From an uncultured bacterium (GTDB lineage Bacteria > Actinomycetota > Actinomycetes > S36-B12), in assembly GCA_903896585.1 (NCBI GenBank), contig CAITYI010000075.1, forward strand, positions 1 through 14,424: a DNA stretch of 14,424 bases, read 5' to 3'. Position numbers and translations under genes: made by a program. Shown in pieces: positions 7,419-14,424 of this stretch (its first letter is position 1; each line of letters starts with the position of its first letter). The notes below the pieces were generated by a model, which saw only the letters and a list, made by a program, of their open reading frames with translations, did no database searches and was not told the DNA's origin.

Positions 7419-8272
7419 TGGTTCGCAGTTGGCTCTACGTTCCGGGTGACCGGCCCGAACGCTTTGATAAAGCGGTCGCGAAGGGTGCTGACGCGATTGT
7501 CTTGGACCTTGAAGATGCCGTCTCACTCGACCACAAGATCGAGGCACGATCTTTGGTAGCGGATTGGGTGCGCAATGGCGATCATGGACGGGTGCAGGTC
7601 TGGGTCCGCGTAAATCAGGGTCCAATGGGCGTTGAAGACACCGCAGCAGTTGCCCTCCCTGGATTGACGGGAATCTGCGTTCCTAAAGTCGATGATCCAT
7701 CGGAGCTCACAGAGATTGATTCTGTGCTCACGGAATCTGAGCAACGCCTTGGGTTGTCATCGGGGCATTGGCCGCTGATACCACTTATCGAGTCAGCTGT
7801 CGGGATCACCAGGCTTAGTTCAATTGTGCGGGTCCAGCGGGTAATTCAGCTGCAAGTAGGGGAAGTTGATCTAGCTGCAGATCTGGGGTTAGGCGGAGAT
7901 GTTGACCTTCATCTGGCTCCGGTAAGGAACAGAATTCTGATTGAGAGTATTGCTGCGGGAATCGCCGCACCCGTTGGTCCCGTATCTACGGAGTTCCGTG
8001 ATCTTGAGGCCTTCAAGAGTTCGACCAGAACGGTCATTGATCAGGGGTTCATTGGGCGGGCGTGCATCCACCCAGATCAGGTGACAATTGTCAACACCAT
8101 GTGCACCCCTAGCTCTGAGCAGGCTCAGGAAGCACAAGACCTTTTAGATCGGATGCAAGCGGCCGTGCGCCAAGGATCCGGCATTGCCCTTGATGCCAAG
8201 GGCCGAATGATCGATGAAGCGAGTGCGCGTTCTGCTCGACGCACAATTGCGCTCGCCGAGGCATCTCACTAG
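7415..8272 (+). CDS. HpcH/HpaI aldolase / CitE-like CoA lyase
   Basis: This 285-residue CitE-family beta/alpha-barrel lyase would cleave a 3-hydroxy-3-carboxylate-type acyl-CoA (malyl-, methylmalyl- or citramalyl-CoA) into two fragments, often acetyl-CoA plus a 2-oxoacid. Hallmarks are RSWLYVPGDRPERF (4-17), GADAIVLDLEDAVS (24-37), the substrate arginine in VRVN (R65), PLIESAVGI with metal-ligand candidate E126, GEVDLAADLG (149-158) with the second acidic ligand, and the tail GRACIHPDQV...GRMIDEA. ATG 7415 overlaps the dehydrogenase stop; the ATG at 7418 is equally possible and fits the family's short N-terminus better. It has no citrate-lyase alpha or acyl-carrier subunits nearby, so it should act on free CoA esters. 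Citramalyl-CoA lyase is one attractive identity, given the PrpD, CaiB and MaoC neighbours. Confidence 0.92.
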   Translation: MMVRSWLYVPGDRPERFDKAVAKGADAIVLDLEDAVSLDHKIEARSLVADWVRNGDHGRVQVWVRVNQGPMGVEDTAAVALPGLTGICVPKVDDPSELTEIDSVLTESEQRLGLSSGHWPLIPLIESAVGITRLSSIVRVQRVIQLQVGEVDLAADLGLGGDVDLHLAPVRNRILIESIAAGIAAPVGPVSTEFRDLEAFKSSTRTVIDQGFIGRACIHPDQVTIVNTMCTPSSEQAQEAQDLLDRMQAAVRQGSGIALDAKGRMIDEASARSARRTIALAEASH

Positions 8273-8307
8273 TCGGGTTTCAGTTGATAGCAGGCGAAGG
8301 GAAAATC

Positions 8308-10698
8308 ATGGATAATGTGACAAGCTCAGAGTTCACAACGCTTGATCAAATTCAACAGCGAGTTCTTTGGCTTGCTGTGCGCATGATTGATTATGCAAAC
8401 CGTGAGCGGGAGACAGGTGACGGGGTCAAAGTAGGCGGTCATCAGGCTTCCAGTGCATCTATGGTCAGTGCGCTCACGGCTTTGTATTTTCATTACCTTG
8501 ATGCTGAAGATCGGGTAGCCATCAAGCCGCACTCCTCACCGGTGTTTCACGCGATCCAGTATTTATTGGGTAATCTTGATCGTTCCTATTTGACCACACT
8601 TCGGGCAAAGGGTGGTTTACAGTCCTATCCCTCTCGAACCAAAGATCCAGATGAAGTTGACTTCTCCACCGGTTCAGTTGGTCTCGGTGCGGCTGCCCCA
8701 CTTTTTGCGGCAGCAACTCGACGATACGTGGATGCTCATTTTGGTGAGCGGCCACCAGCTCGATACATTGCTCTGATCGGCGATGCTGAACTCGATGAAG
8801 GAAATATCTGGGAAGCAATTGCCGACCATGCCACTGAGGGCCTTGGCAATGTCATGTGGATCGTTGACTTCAATCGTCAATCATTAGACCGCGTGGTCCC
8901 GGGTATTCGCCTATCCCAATGGCGCGGACATTTTGAGGCTGCCGGCTGGCATGTTGTGGAGTTGAAATACGGCCACCTGCTGCAGCGAGCATTTGTGCAA
9001 CCGGGTGGCGAGTGCCTGCGCGAGTGGATTGATGAGATGTCAAATGAGCAGTACCAGTCGCTTTTTGGTCTTCCCATCCCGGAAGTCCGGGCCCGATTCC
9101 TTGAGGGGGCACCGCCCGAGGTTGAGGTGTTCACCCGCGACATGGGTGACCAGGAATTAGCCGAGTTAGTCAAGGATCTTGGCGGCCATGATGTGCAGTC
9201 GCTCATTCAGGCATATGTTGAATGCGAAAAGGAGACCGAGCGACCAAGCGTTGTTTTTGCCTACACCGTTAAGGGATGGGGTTTACCCATGGCAGGTCAC
9301 CCACGTAACCACTCGGCATTACTGTCGGTCGAACAGATTGCCGCACTGCGAACTGAAAATGGTTTGACCGAGGCGACGGAGTGGGATCGTTTTGACGCAG
9401 CAAGTCAGGCTGGCATTTTGTGTAATTCCAGACATGATGCATTAGTTCGCGCCCCACGCGATCCCCATTTGCCGATCACGGTTCCACACGAAGTTGGTCT
9501 TCGCGCGAATAAACCCATGAGTTCTCAAGAAGCATTTGGCCGCATTTTGGTGGATCTGTCGCGCAACGAGGAAGTGCGCCCTTATTTGGTGACTACCGCA
9601 CCCGATGTAGCCACAAGTACCAATCTTGGCGGCTTTATTAATCGAGTCGGAGTCTTTAGCCCCACGGAACGGCGAATGTGGTCTGAGGATCCCGTCATGA
9701 AGTGGGCAGAAGGTCCAACTGGGCAGCACATTGAATTGGGTATTTCAGAAATGAACCTATTTCTGCTTCTCGGGCAGTTAGGCCTCTCATGGGATTTAGC
9801 CCGCCAACCCTTGTTGCCCATTGGCACCGTCTATGACCCATTTGTGCTCAGAGGACTCGACGCTTTCATTTATTCGGTGTATTCGGGCGCTCGGTTCGTG
9901 GTGGCGGGAACACCGAGCGGGGTGACTTTAGCTCCCGAAGGTGGTGCACATCAATCAACCATTACCCCAAGTGTGGGGCTGGAATTACCCAATGTGACTT
10001 ACATAGAACCAACGTATGCAGGTGCACTTGATTGGTTGTTGTGCGATGTACTTGGTCGAATCGCTGCAGGTCCGACTTACAACCCGACAGCAACCCCCAG
10101 CGATGAAGGTTCTTACTATTTTCGACTGACCACTCGGCCCATTGATCAGGAGCCATTTGCTGCGGCTCGGGAACGATTGGGTGAACCGGTTTTACGTCGG
10201 CAGGTAATTTCCGGTGGGTATCGTTTAATCGATGCATTCGCGTCCTATCCAGAGCTGAATAAATTTCAAGCTGAAGGTCACCGAGTGCCCATTGTGCACT
10301 TGGTGAGTTGCGGTGCCGTTATGCCTGAAGTGATTGCGGCTTCAATGGAATTAGCAGATGAAGGCATTGCCGCTCATGTTGTCGATGTCACCAGTCCCGA
10401 TAGGTGGTACACCGCCTGGCAGCGCACTGTTCGTCAGGGTGTGCGAACGGCAACGACACCGAGTTCTCCAGGGGCCTTGCGTGGCGCGTTCCCAGAGCGC
10501 GCACCAATTGTCACCATCCAAGATGGCGCCAGTCATGCCATGGCGTGGATGGGTACTGCGTTAGGTGTTGCTGGTGTTTCACTAGGTGTCGATGCATTTG
10601 GTCAGAGTGGAACCGTCTCGGATCTTTATGAGATCAATGATCTTCAGCCGGGGTCAATTGTGAACGCAGCATTGGGTGCATTAGAAACCCAAGGCTGA
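8308..10698 (+). CDS. AceE-like homodimeric 2-oxoacid dehydrogenase E1 / transketolase-like ThDP enzyme
   Basis: This protein of about 796 residues resembles the homodimeric pyruvate dehydrogenase E1 (AceE), but is roughly 90 residues shorter than the E. coli type. From ATG 8308, the N-terminal ThDP-binding domain has VGGHQASSASM, KPHSSPVFHAIQYLLG, GGLQSYPSR and GDAELDE (158-164), with Asn189 completing the metal motif. KGWGLPMAGHP then NHSALL supplies His335, like the E1 active-site loop histidine. The middle domain has LGISEMN with Glu481, the cofactor-activating glutamate, and APEGGAHQSTITPS. A transketolase-like C-terminal domain follows. ATG 8308 is preferred over TTG 8284 because AAGGGA lies 5 bases before it. 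It probably decarboxylates a 2-oxoacid, perhaps the pyruvate-type product of the CitE-like lyase. No E2 or E3 gene is present, so its acceptor is unknown. Confidence 0.9.
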   Translation: MDNVTSSEFTTLDQIQQRVLWLAVRMIDYANRERETGDGVKVGGHQASSASMVSALTALYFHYLDAEDRVAIKPHSSPVFHAIQYLLGNLDRSYLTTLRAKGGLQSYPSRTKDPDEVDFSTGSVGLGAAAPLFAAATRRYVDAHFGERPPARYIALIGDAELDEGNIWEAIADHATEGLGNVMWIVDFNRQSLDRVVPGIRLSQWRGHFEAAGWHVVELKYGHLLQRAFVQPGGECLREWIDEMSNEQYQSLFGLPIPEVRARFLEGAPPEVEVFTRDMGDQELAELVKDLGGHDVQSLIQAYVECEKETERPSVVFAYTVKGWGLPMAGHPRNHSALLSVEQIAALRTENGLTEATEWDRFDAASQAGILCNSRHDALVRAPRDPHLPITVPHEVGLRANKPMSSQEAFGRILVDLSRNEEVRPYLVTTAPDVATSTNLGGFINRVGVFSPTERRMWSEDPVMKWAEGPTGQHIELGISEMNLFLLLGQLGLSWDLARQPLLPIGTVYDPFVLRGLDAFIYSVYSGARFVVAGTPSGVTLAPEGGAHQSTITPSVGLELPNVTYIEPTYAGALDWLLCDVLGRIAAGPTYNPTATPSDEGSYYFRLTTRPIDQEPFAAARERLGEPVLRRQVISGGYRLIDAFASYPELNKFQAEGHRVPIVHLVSCGAVMPEVIAASMELADEGIAAHVVDVTSPDRWYTAWQRTVRQGVRTATTPSSPGALRGAFPERAPIVTIQDGASHAMAWMGTALGVAGVSLGVDAFGQSGTVSDLYEINDLQPGSIVNAALGALETQG

Positions 10699-10704
10699 GC
10701 CGAA

Positions 10705-11886
10705 GTGGCTCCACGCATTCTGAGGCCACCATGGCCATTGCTGCTGGGCACGTCATCTCTATTGGCGATCGTGATGGTTGCGAGTTTTACGCCCACACCG
10801 CTGTACCCGCTGTATCAAGAAATGTGGGGACTCTCTGACGGCTACATTGGGGTTGCTTTCACTGCCTATCCCGCGAGCGTGGTTTTCACCCTGATCTTCT
10901 TAGGTGGCCTTTCAGACAGATTTGGTCGTCGGGACACTTTGATTATTTCTACCTGTGTACTGGGTGTGGCGTTAGTGATCTTGGCATTTGCTACCGTGTA
11001 TCCGCTGCTTGTATTGGGTCGATTCGTTCAAGGTATTGCAGTAGCCATGGCGGCGGGTGCAGGTGCGGCGACCCTGATGGAGTCGCACCCGGAAGGGGTC
11101 TCCCGAGGTGCCTTGCTCAATACGCTCTCAGTTGCAGGTGGATCGGCGGTAGGCCCGCTTCTTGCTGGGTTTCTCGCGGGCTCCACTCCCATTCCACTCA
11201 TTGCCCCTTATTTAATTATTCTGCTGTTTTTGCCCGTGCCCCTCATTTTGTTGGCGAGGTCAGCTGACGTCTTCCCTAAAACTAGGGATGCACGACTTGT
11301 TCGTCCAATCCGGCTACCGAGAAGTATTTGGGCGGCATTCTCAGTAGCTGGAGCAACGGTGCTAGGTACAAATCTATGCATGGGTATTTACGGTTCATTT
11401 GGATCAAATATTGCCGGTGCCGTTGGGTGGAATTCGGAGGTCCAGCGAGGTCTTTTGGTGTCGCTCGTGCTCTTTATGGTTGCCGCCGTACAACCATTTA
11501 ATCGCAATCTAGAACCTAAGGTTGCAATGTTTGTTGGGCTTGGATCCTGCGCGGTTGGCTGGGCGCTGGTCACATTGGCTGCCGTATTGGCTGTGGTGCC
11601 GGTTATGGTAATTGGTTCGATGCTTGTCGGTGCTGGTGCGGGCTTATGCCTTATGGGTTCTGCGGCACTCGTTGGTGAGATATCCCCCATTGACCGGCGT
11701 GCTGAGATCTATTCTTCGTATCTCATTGTCGCCTTCATGGCGCTTGGAATCACGGCATTAATATCTGGTCCGCTCATTGGGTTGGTCTCCAATACTGCGG
11801 TAGTCATGGCCGCGAGCGTGGCCAGCACGGTATTGATGGCATATGTAATTTATGGCTCACGTCGCTGGCTATCCAATGTTCACTAA
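10705..11886 (+). CDS. MFS transporter
   Basis: This 393-residue protein is very hydrophobic, with about 12 predicted membrane helices and a longer cytoplasmic loop near residues 184-207 (SADVFPKTRDARLVRP). The motif GGLSDRFGRRDTL (67-79) between helices 2 and 3 is the classical MFS motif A. It starts at GTG 10705, 6 bp after the AceE-like stop, with AAGG at 10691 as a weak ribosome binding site. The tight spacing places it last in the catabolic operon, where it may import the substrate or export a product. Its size and motif are also compatible with a drug-efflux-type MFS protein. Direction and substrate cannot be told from sequence alone. Confidence 0.9.
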   Translation: MAPRILRPPWPLLLGTSSLLAIVMVASFTPTPLYPLYQEMWGLSDGYIGVAFTAYPASVVFTLIFLGGLSDRFGRRDTLIISTCVLGVALVILAFATVYPLLVLGRFVQGIAVAMAAGAGAATLMESHPEGVSRGALLNTLSVAGGSAVGPLLAGFLAGSTPIPLIAPYLIILLFLPVPLILLARSADVFPKTRDARLVRPIRLPRSIWAAFSVAGATVLGTNLCMGIYGSFGSNIAGAVGWNSEVQRGLLVSLVLFMVAAVQPFNRNLEPKVAMFVGLGSCAVGWALVTLAAVLAVVPVMVIGSMLVGAGAGLCLMGSAALVGEISPIDRRAEIYSSYLIVAFMALGITALISGPLIGLVSNTAVVMAASVASTVLMAYVIYGSRRWLSNVH

Positions 11887-11987
11887 CTAGGACATGCATT
11901 GCGGAATTTCGATGAGTCGCGAATATCCATTCAATCCGGGGGTAATGTGGGGCTCGTCCGCGGCGCAGTTCTAAATAGAGGCACATT
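11887..11987 (+). other. Intergenic gap before the kynurenine genes
   Basis: This 101-bp gap is the longest in the window and separates the MFS gene from kynU. It is the natural place for a promoter of the kynurenine genes, but I find no convincing -35/-10 pair and no strong hairpin with a T-run. It ends with AGAGG at 11977-11981, six bases before the kynU ATG, a good ribosome binding site. Confidence 0.4.
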
Positions 11988-13253
11988 ATGAATCTTGAGA
12001 CAGTCCAGAATATGGATGCTTCGGATCCGTTGGGTGATTACCGAAACAAGTTCTTCATTGCGGATCCGGATCTGTGCTATCTCGATGGTAATTCCCTCGG
12101 TCGATTACCTCGGGCAACGATTGACGCGCTCGCTCAGGTGACAGTTGATGGGTGGGGTACCCAACTTGTGACCGGCTGGGAATACTGGATAGATATGGCT
12201 CAGCGAGTTGGTGATCGCTTCGGGGAGGTGGCACTCGGCGCCGCACCCGGTCAAGTGCTAGTAACTGATACAACCTCGGTGAATCTTTATCGTCTGGCAA
12301 TTGCCGCGATTCGTGATCGTCCCGGTCGCACCACGATTGTTGTCGACGAAGCAAATTTCCCGACAGATCGATATGTCCTTCAGGGGATTGCCCACGATCT
12401 CGGATTGAAACTCGTGACAATTCCCACCGAAGATCCATCTGTGGCGACGGCTGAACGAGTAACCCCGGAACTTCTTGCCCAGTATCTTGACGATCAGGTT
12501 GCACTGGTGTGTTTGCAGGTAATTAACTACCGCTCGGGTGCTCGTCAAGATGTCCCGAGGTTAACGCAACTTGTTCACGACAATGGTGCGCACATCCTGT
12601 GGGATGCATCCCATGCGGTGGGCGCACTTGATTTGCAATTTGATCTGTGGGACGTTCAGTTGGCTGTTGGCTGCACCTATAAATACTGTAACTCCGGTCC
12701 TGGTGCGCCCGCGTGGATGTATATCAACTCCCGAATTCAAAAGTCTTTGTCCACCCCCATCGATGGTTGGTTTGGCCAGCGTGACCAATTCGCCATGGGG
12801 CCGGAGTTTGACCGGGCACCGGGAATGCGTGGCTTTCAAATCGCTAGCCCTTCCATTAGTGGATTGACCTGCGTGAATTCTTCGATCGACATCATTGGGC
12901 AGGCGGGCATGGCTGCAATTGAAGCGAAGTGCGCGCGCGGGACTGAGCTCATGATCGAGTTATTTGATGCTTGGCTGGCACCTTTGGGTTTCACTCTGGA
13001 AACACCACGTGAAGCCTCAATGCGCGGTGGGCACCTTTCGCTGGCGCATCCGGAAGCGGCGCGAATTGCCCGTGCCCTAAGAGAGTTCTCGAATGTGATT
13101 CCAGATTTTCGTAAACCGCAGTCAATCCGAGTGGCGATCTCACCCCTGTACAACACCTATGAGGAAATTTACACCGGATTCGCTCGGATCCGTGATCTAG
13201 TGGAATCAGGGAAACACATGGAAATCGAATTAGTTGAAGGGCGGGTCACGTGA
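11988..13253 (+). CDS. kynU: Kynureninase
   Basis: This 421-residue PLP enzyme of fold type I would cleave L-kynurenine to anthranilate and L-alanine. Diagnostic features are YLDGNSLGRLP (31-41), the aromatic GWEYWIDMAQRVGD segment, VTDTTSVNLYR (92-102, phosphate binding), DEANFPTDRYV, WDASHAVGA (205-213, with Asp206 for the pyridine nitrogen) and GCTYKYCNSGPGAPA (228-242) with the Schiff-base Lys232. Length and motif order match full-length bacterial KynU. The stop overlaps the tryptophan dioxygenase start by GTGA, so the two are co-translated. No kynurenine 3-monooxygenase or 3-hydroxyanthranilate dioxygenase is nearby, which points to the anthranilate branch and not to NAD synthesis. Confidence 0.95.
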   Translation: MNLETVQNMDASDPLGDYRNKFFIADPDLCYLDGNSLGRLPRATIDALAQVTVDGWGTQLVTGWEYWIDMAQRVGDRFGEVALGAAPGQVLVTDTTSVNLYRLAIAAIRDRPGRTTIVVDEANFPTDRYVLQGIAHDLGLKLVTIPTEDPSVATAERVTPELLAQYLDDQVALVCLQVINYRSGARQDVPRLTQLVHDNGAHILWDASHAVGALDLQFDLWDVQLAVGCTYKYCNSGPGAPAWMYINSRIQKSLSTPIDGWFGQRDQFAMGPEFDRAPGMRGFQIASPSISGLTCVNSSIDIIGQAGMAAIEAKCARGTELMIELFDAWLAPLGFTLETPREASMRGGHLSLAHPEAARIARALREFSNVIPDFRKPQSIRVAISPLYNTYEEIYTGFARIRDLVESGKHMEIELVEGRVT

Positions 13254-14044
13254 CCCAAGAAGAATCCGCAGTCAATTACATGAACTACCTTGCAATAGAT
13301 GAACTTCTTGAGTTGCAGCGTCCAGTCTCCGAGGGACCCGAACACGATGAAATGCTGTTTATTGTGATTCATCAGGTTTATGAATTGTGGTTTAAACAGA
13401 TTCTGCATGAAATAGATGCGTTGAAACGCGCACTCCAAGCGCACGATGGCTTCGATGCTGCCGCCAAACTTAATCGTATTAAGCAAATTCTTGCCGTATG
13501 TATTCGCCAAATTGATGTCTTAATCACCATGACTCCGCTGCAATTCGGTGCATTCAGAGATCGCCTTGAATCTGCGAGTGGATTCCAGTCGGCACAGTTT
13601 CGCGAAGTGGAAGCCGTATTTGGCCGAAGAGATCTTCACTCCGCCCAACACCTGTTACCAAAAAATAGGGTTCGGGTGGAACAGCGCATGCAGGAGGAGT
13701 CCTTGTGGGACTGTGTCTTGCAATATGTAAATTGGTGCGGCTTCACAATTCCGGTAGATGTTTTGGAACGTGACTTTTCCCAACCTTATGAATCGCGTGA
13801 GGAAGTTCGAGGAGCTCTACTGGAGTTACATCGGACACATCATGCTGCCATGAGTATCTGTGAACAATTGGTTGACGTTGAAGTAAGTCTTAAGGAGTGG
13901 CGCTACCGCCATGTGATGATGGTGGAGCGCACCATTGGGACTAAATCTGGCACGGGCGGATCATCTGGCGCAGGCTACCTCAATTCCACCCTTTCTAATC
14001 CGCGTAGTTTCCCGGAATTATGGGAGATCCGCTCAAGTTTCTAA
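13250..14044 (+). CDS. kynA: Tryptophan 2,3-dioxygenase
   Basis: This 264-residue haem dioxygenase would open the indole ring of L-tryptophan to give N-formylkynurenine. It starts at GTG 13250, overlapping the kynU stop, with GAAGG 9 bases upstream. Family landmarks are HDEMLFIVIHQVYELWFKQ (32-50), where Phe37 and His41 match the substrate-pocket residues, and PLQFGAFRDRLESASGFQS (96-114), where Arg103 matches the arginine that binds the substrate carboxylate. WRYRHVMMVERTIG gives His221 as proximal haem ligand, and GTGGSSGAGYL includes Thr235. Phe99 occupies a position that is tyrosine in some characterised enzymes. It is slightly short at the N-terminus relative to common family members, but all active-site segments are present. 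Confidence 0.96.
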   Translation: MTQEESAVNYMNYLAIDELLELQRPVSEGPEHDEMLFIVIHQVYELWFKQILHEIDALKRALQAHDGFDAAAKLNRIKQILAVCIRQIDVLITMTPLQFGAFRDRLESASGFQSAQFREVEAVFGRRDLHSAQHLLPKNRVRVEQRMQEESLWDCVLQYVNWCGFTIPVDVLERDFSQPYESREEVRGALLELHRTHHAAMSICEQLVDVEVSLKEWRYRHVMMVERTIGTKSGTGGSSGAGYLNSTLSNPRSFPELWEIRSSF

Positions 14045-14085
14045 CTGATTCGCCCCTGCAGTGGCCCGTAGATCCGCAACCACCA

Positions 14086-14119
14086 AAATAGGGGGGTGCG
14101 TTCAGAGTTCACCCTATTT
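14086..14119 (+). other. Imperfect inverted repeat between kynA and the hydrolase
   Basis: AAATA (14086-14090) and GGGTG (14094-14098) are complementary to CACCC (14110-14114) and TATTT (14115-14119). They can form a 10-pair hairpin with an 11-base loop and a GGG bulge. No T-run follows, so it is not a standard Rho-independent terminator. It could be an operator or a transcript-stabilising hairpin. Confidence 0.4.
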
Positions 14120-14131
14120 ACCAGGGATCAA

Positions 14132-14424
14132 GTGCGAATCTCGGGAACACACATCACCTACGCCAAAGCAAAACAGGATCCGGATCCGCTAGCACTTGGA
14201 ATTGTTTTAGCTCACGGGTTTACGGGAAATCGAAATCTTGAACATGTACAGAAGATCGTTTCGGCTTTACGCGAGTTTGGCGGTGTTCTGGCCATTGATC
14301 TTCGTGGCCATGGCGAGAGCGGTGGTGAGGGCACCATGGGCATGGATGAAGTCCTCGACATTGATTCGGCAGTGGCGCACGCACGTGATTTCGGTTACCG
14401 CACCGTGGCGACAATTGGCTTCTC
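14132..14424 (+). CDS. Alpha/beta hydrolase, N-terminal part (runs off the window)
   Basis: The frame is open from GTG 14132 to the window end, about 97 codons. The sequence contains IVLAHGFTGNRN, the HGFTG oxyanion-hole motif of alpha/beta hydrolases, and IDLRGHGESGG (the strand-4 DxRGHGxS motif). It ends in TVATIGFS, just where the GxSxG nucleophile elbow begins, so the catalytic Ser cannot be fully seen. AGGGA at 14123-14127 is 4 bases before GTG 14132. An in-frame GTG at 14096 is possible but lies in the hairpin and lacks a spaced ribosome binding site. The position after kynU-kynA raises the idea of an N-formylkynurenine formamidase, as animal formamidases have this fold. The visible sequence looks like a general serine hydrolase, so no specific function is assigned. 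Confidence 0.82.
   Translation, partial: MRISGTHITYAKAKQDPDPLALGIVLAHGFTGNRNLEHVQKIVSALREFGGVLAIDLRGHGESGGEGTMGMDEVLDIDSAVAHARDFGYRTVATIGF

Noticed and set aside
8284..8286. TTG start for the AceE-like gene
   Set aside because: ATG 8308 has AAGGGA at good spacing, and the eight extra residues resemble nothing in the family.
12055..12504. 149-residue reverse-strand open frame inside kynU
   Set aside because: It is rich in Arg, Gln and Pro without domain features and lies fully opposite strongly conserved kynureninase sequence.
14096..14098. GTG 14096 as start of the alpha/beta hydrolase
   Set aside because: It directly follows a run of six G inside the hairpin with no properly spaced ribosome binding site; GTG 14132 has AGGGA upstream and begins nearer the first hydrolase strand.
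14177..14188. Tandem palindromic motif near 14177 (GATCCGGATCCG context)
   Set aside because: It encodes the D-P-D-P stretch of the hydrolase in frame; a short coding coincidence is enough to explain it.
14132..14424. Calling the partial hydrolase a kynurenine formamidase
   Set aside because: Only position supports it. The nucleophile region is cut off and the visible motifs are shared by many serine hydrolases.

Overview
The window is a gene-dense stretch in which every recognisable gene reads left to right. It covers the end of one gene, twelve complete genes and the start of another. Base composition is near 50-55% GC (rough count by eye). Many junctions are 4-bp ATGA or GTGA stop/start overlaps, and several starts are GTG. 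The gene families suggest an actinobacterium: a split MaoC/FAS1-like hydratase pair, a thiolase-like protein with a DUF35 partner, a homodimeric AceE-type E1, and an alpha/beta hydrolase with an HGFTG oxyanion motif. This taxonomic call is an inference; there is no rRNA or other marker here. I see no tRNA, rRNA, CRISPR array, insertion sequence or integrase.

Region 1 (1-10698, probably to 11886) looks like one long catabolic operon for an unknown carboxylic acid. In order it encodes a class III (CaiB/BaiF) CoA-transferase cut by the left edge, an MmgE/PrpD-family protein, a protein made of three tandem RidA domains, a FAS1-like MaoC protein, a second MaoC hydratase, a thiolase-fold protein without the thiolase cysteines, its DUF35 zinc-ribbon/OB partner, an acyl-CoA dehydrogenase, a CitE-like (HpcH/HpaI) lyase, an AceE-like thiamine-diphosphate enzyme and an MFS transporter. 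Read as chemistry: import, CoA activation, alpha/beta-dehydrogenation, hydration, C-C cleavage (one retro-aldol or thiolytic step and one CitE-type step), then possible use of a 2-oxoacid product by the AceE-like enzyme. The CaiB + PrpD + MaoC + ACAD + CitE subset resembles bacterial itaconate loci. The MaoC pair + cysteine-less thiolase + DUF35 + ACAD subset resembles the hydratase/aldolase module of actinobacterial steroid side-chain removal. The combination of both with a triple RidA protein matches no pathway I know.

Region 2 (11988-14044) is a two-gene kynurenine operon, kynureninase then tryptophan 2,3-dioxygenase, overlapping by GTGA. Together they would run tryptophan to N-formylkynurenine and kynurenine to anthranilate plus alanine, but no recognisable formamidase lies between them. 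After an 87-bp gap with an imperfect hairpin, an alpha/beta hydrolase begins at about 14132 and runs off the right edge.

The points most worth a second look are the single-chain triple RidA protein, the cysteine-less thiolase/DUF35 module beside a split hydratase, and the undescribed pathway the whole operon implies.
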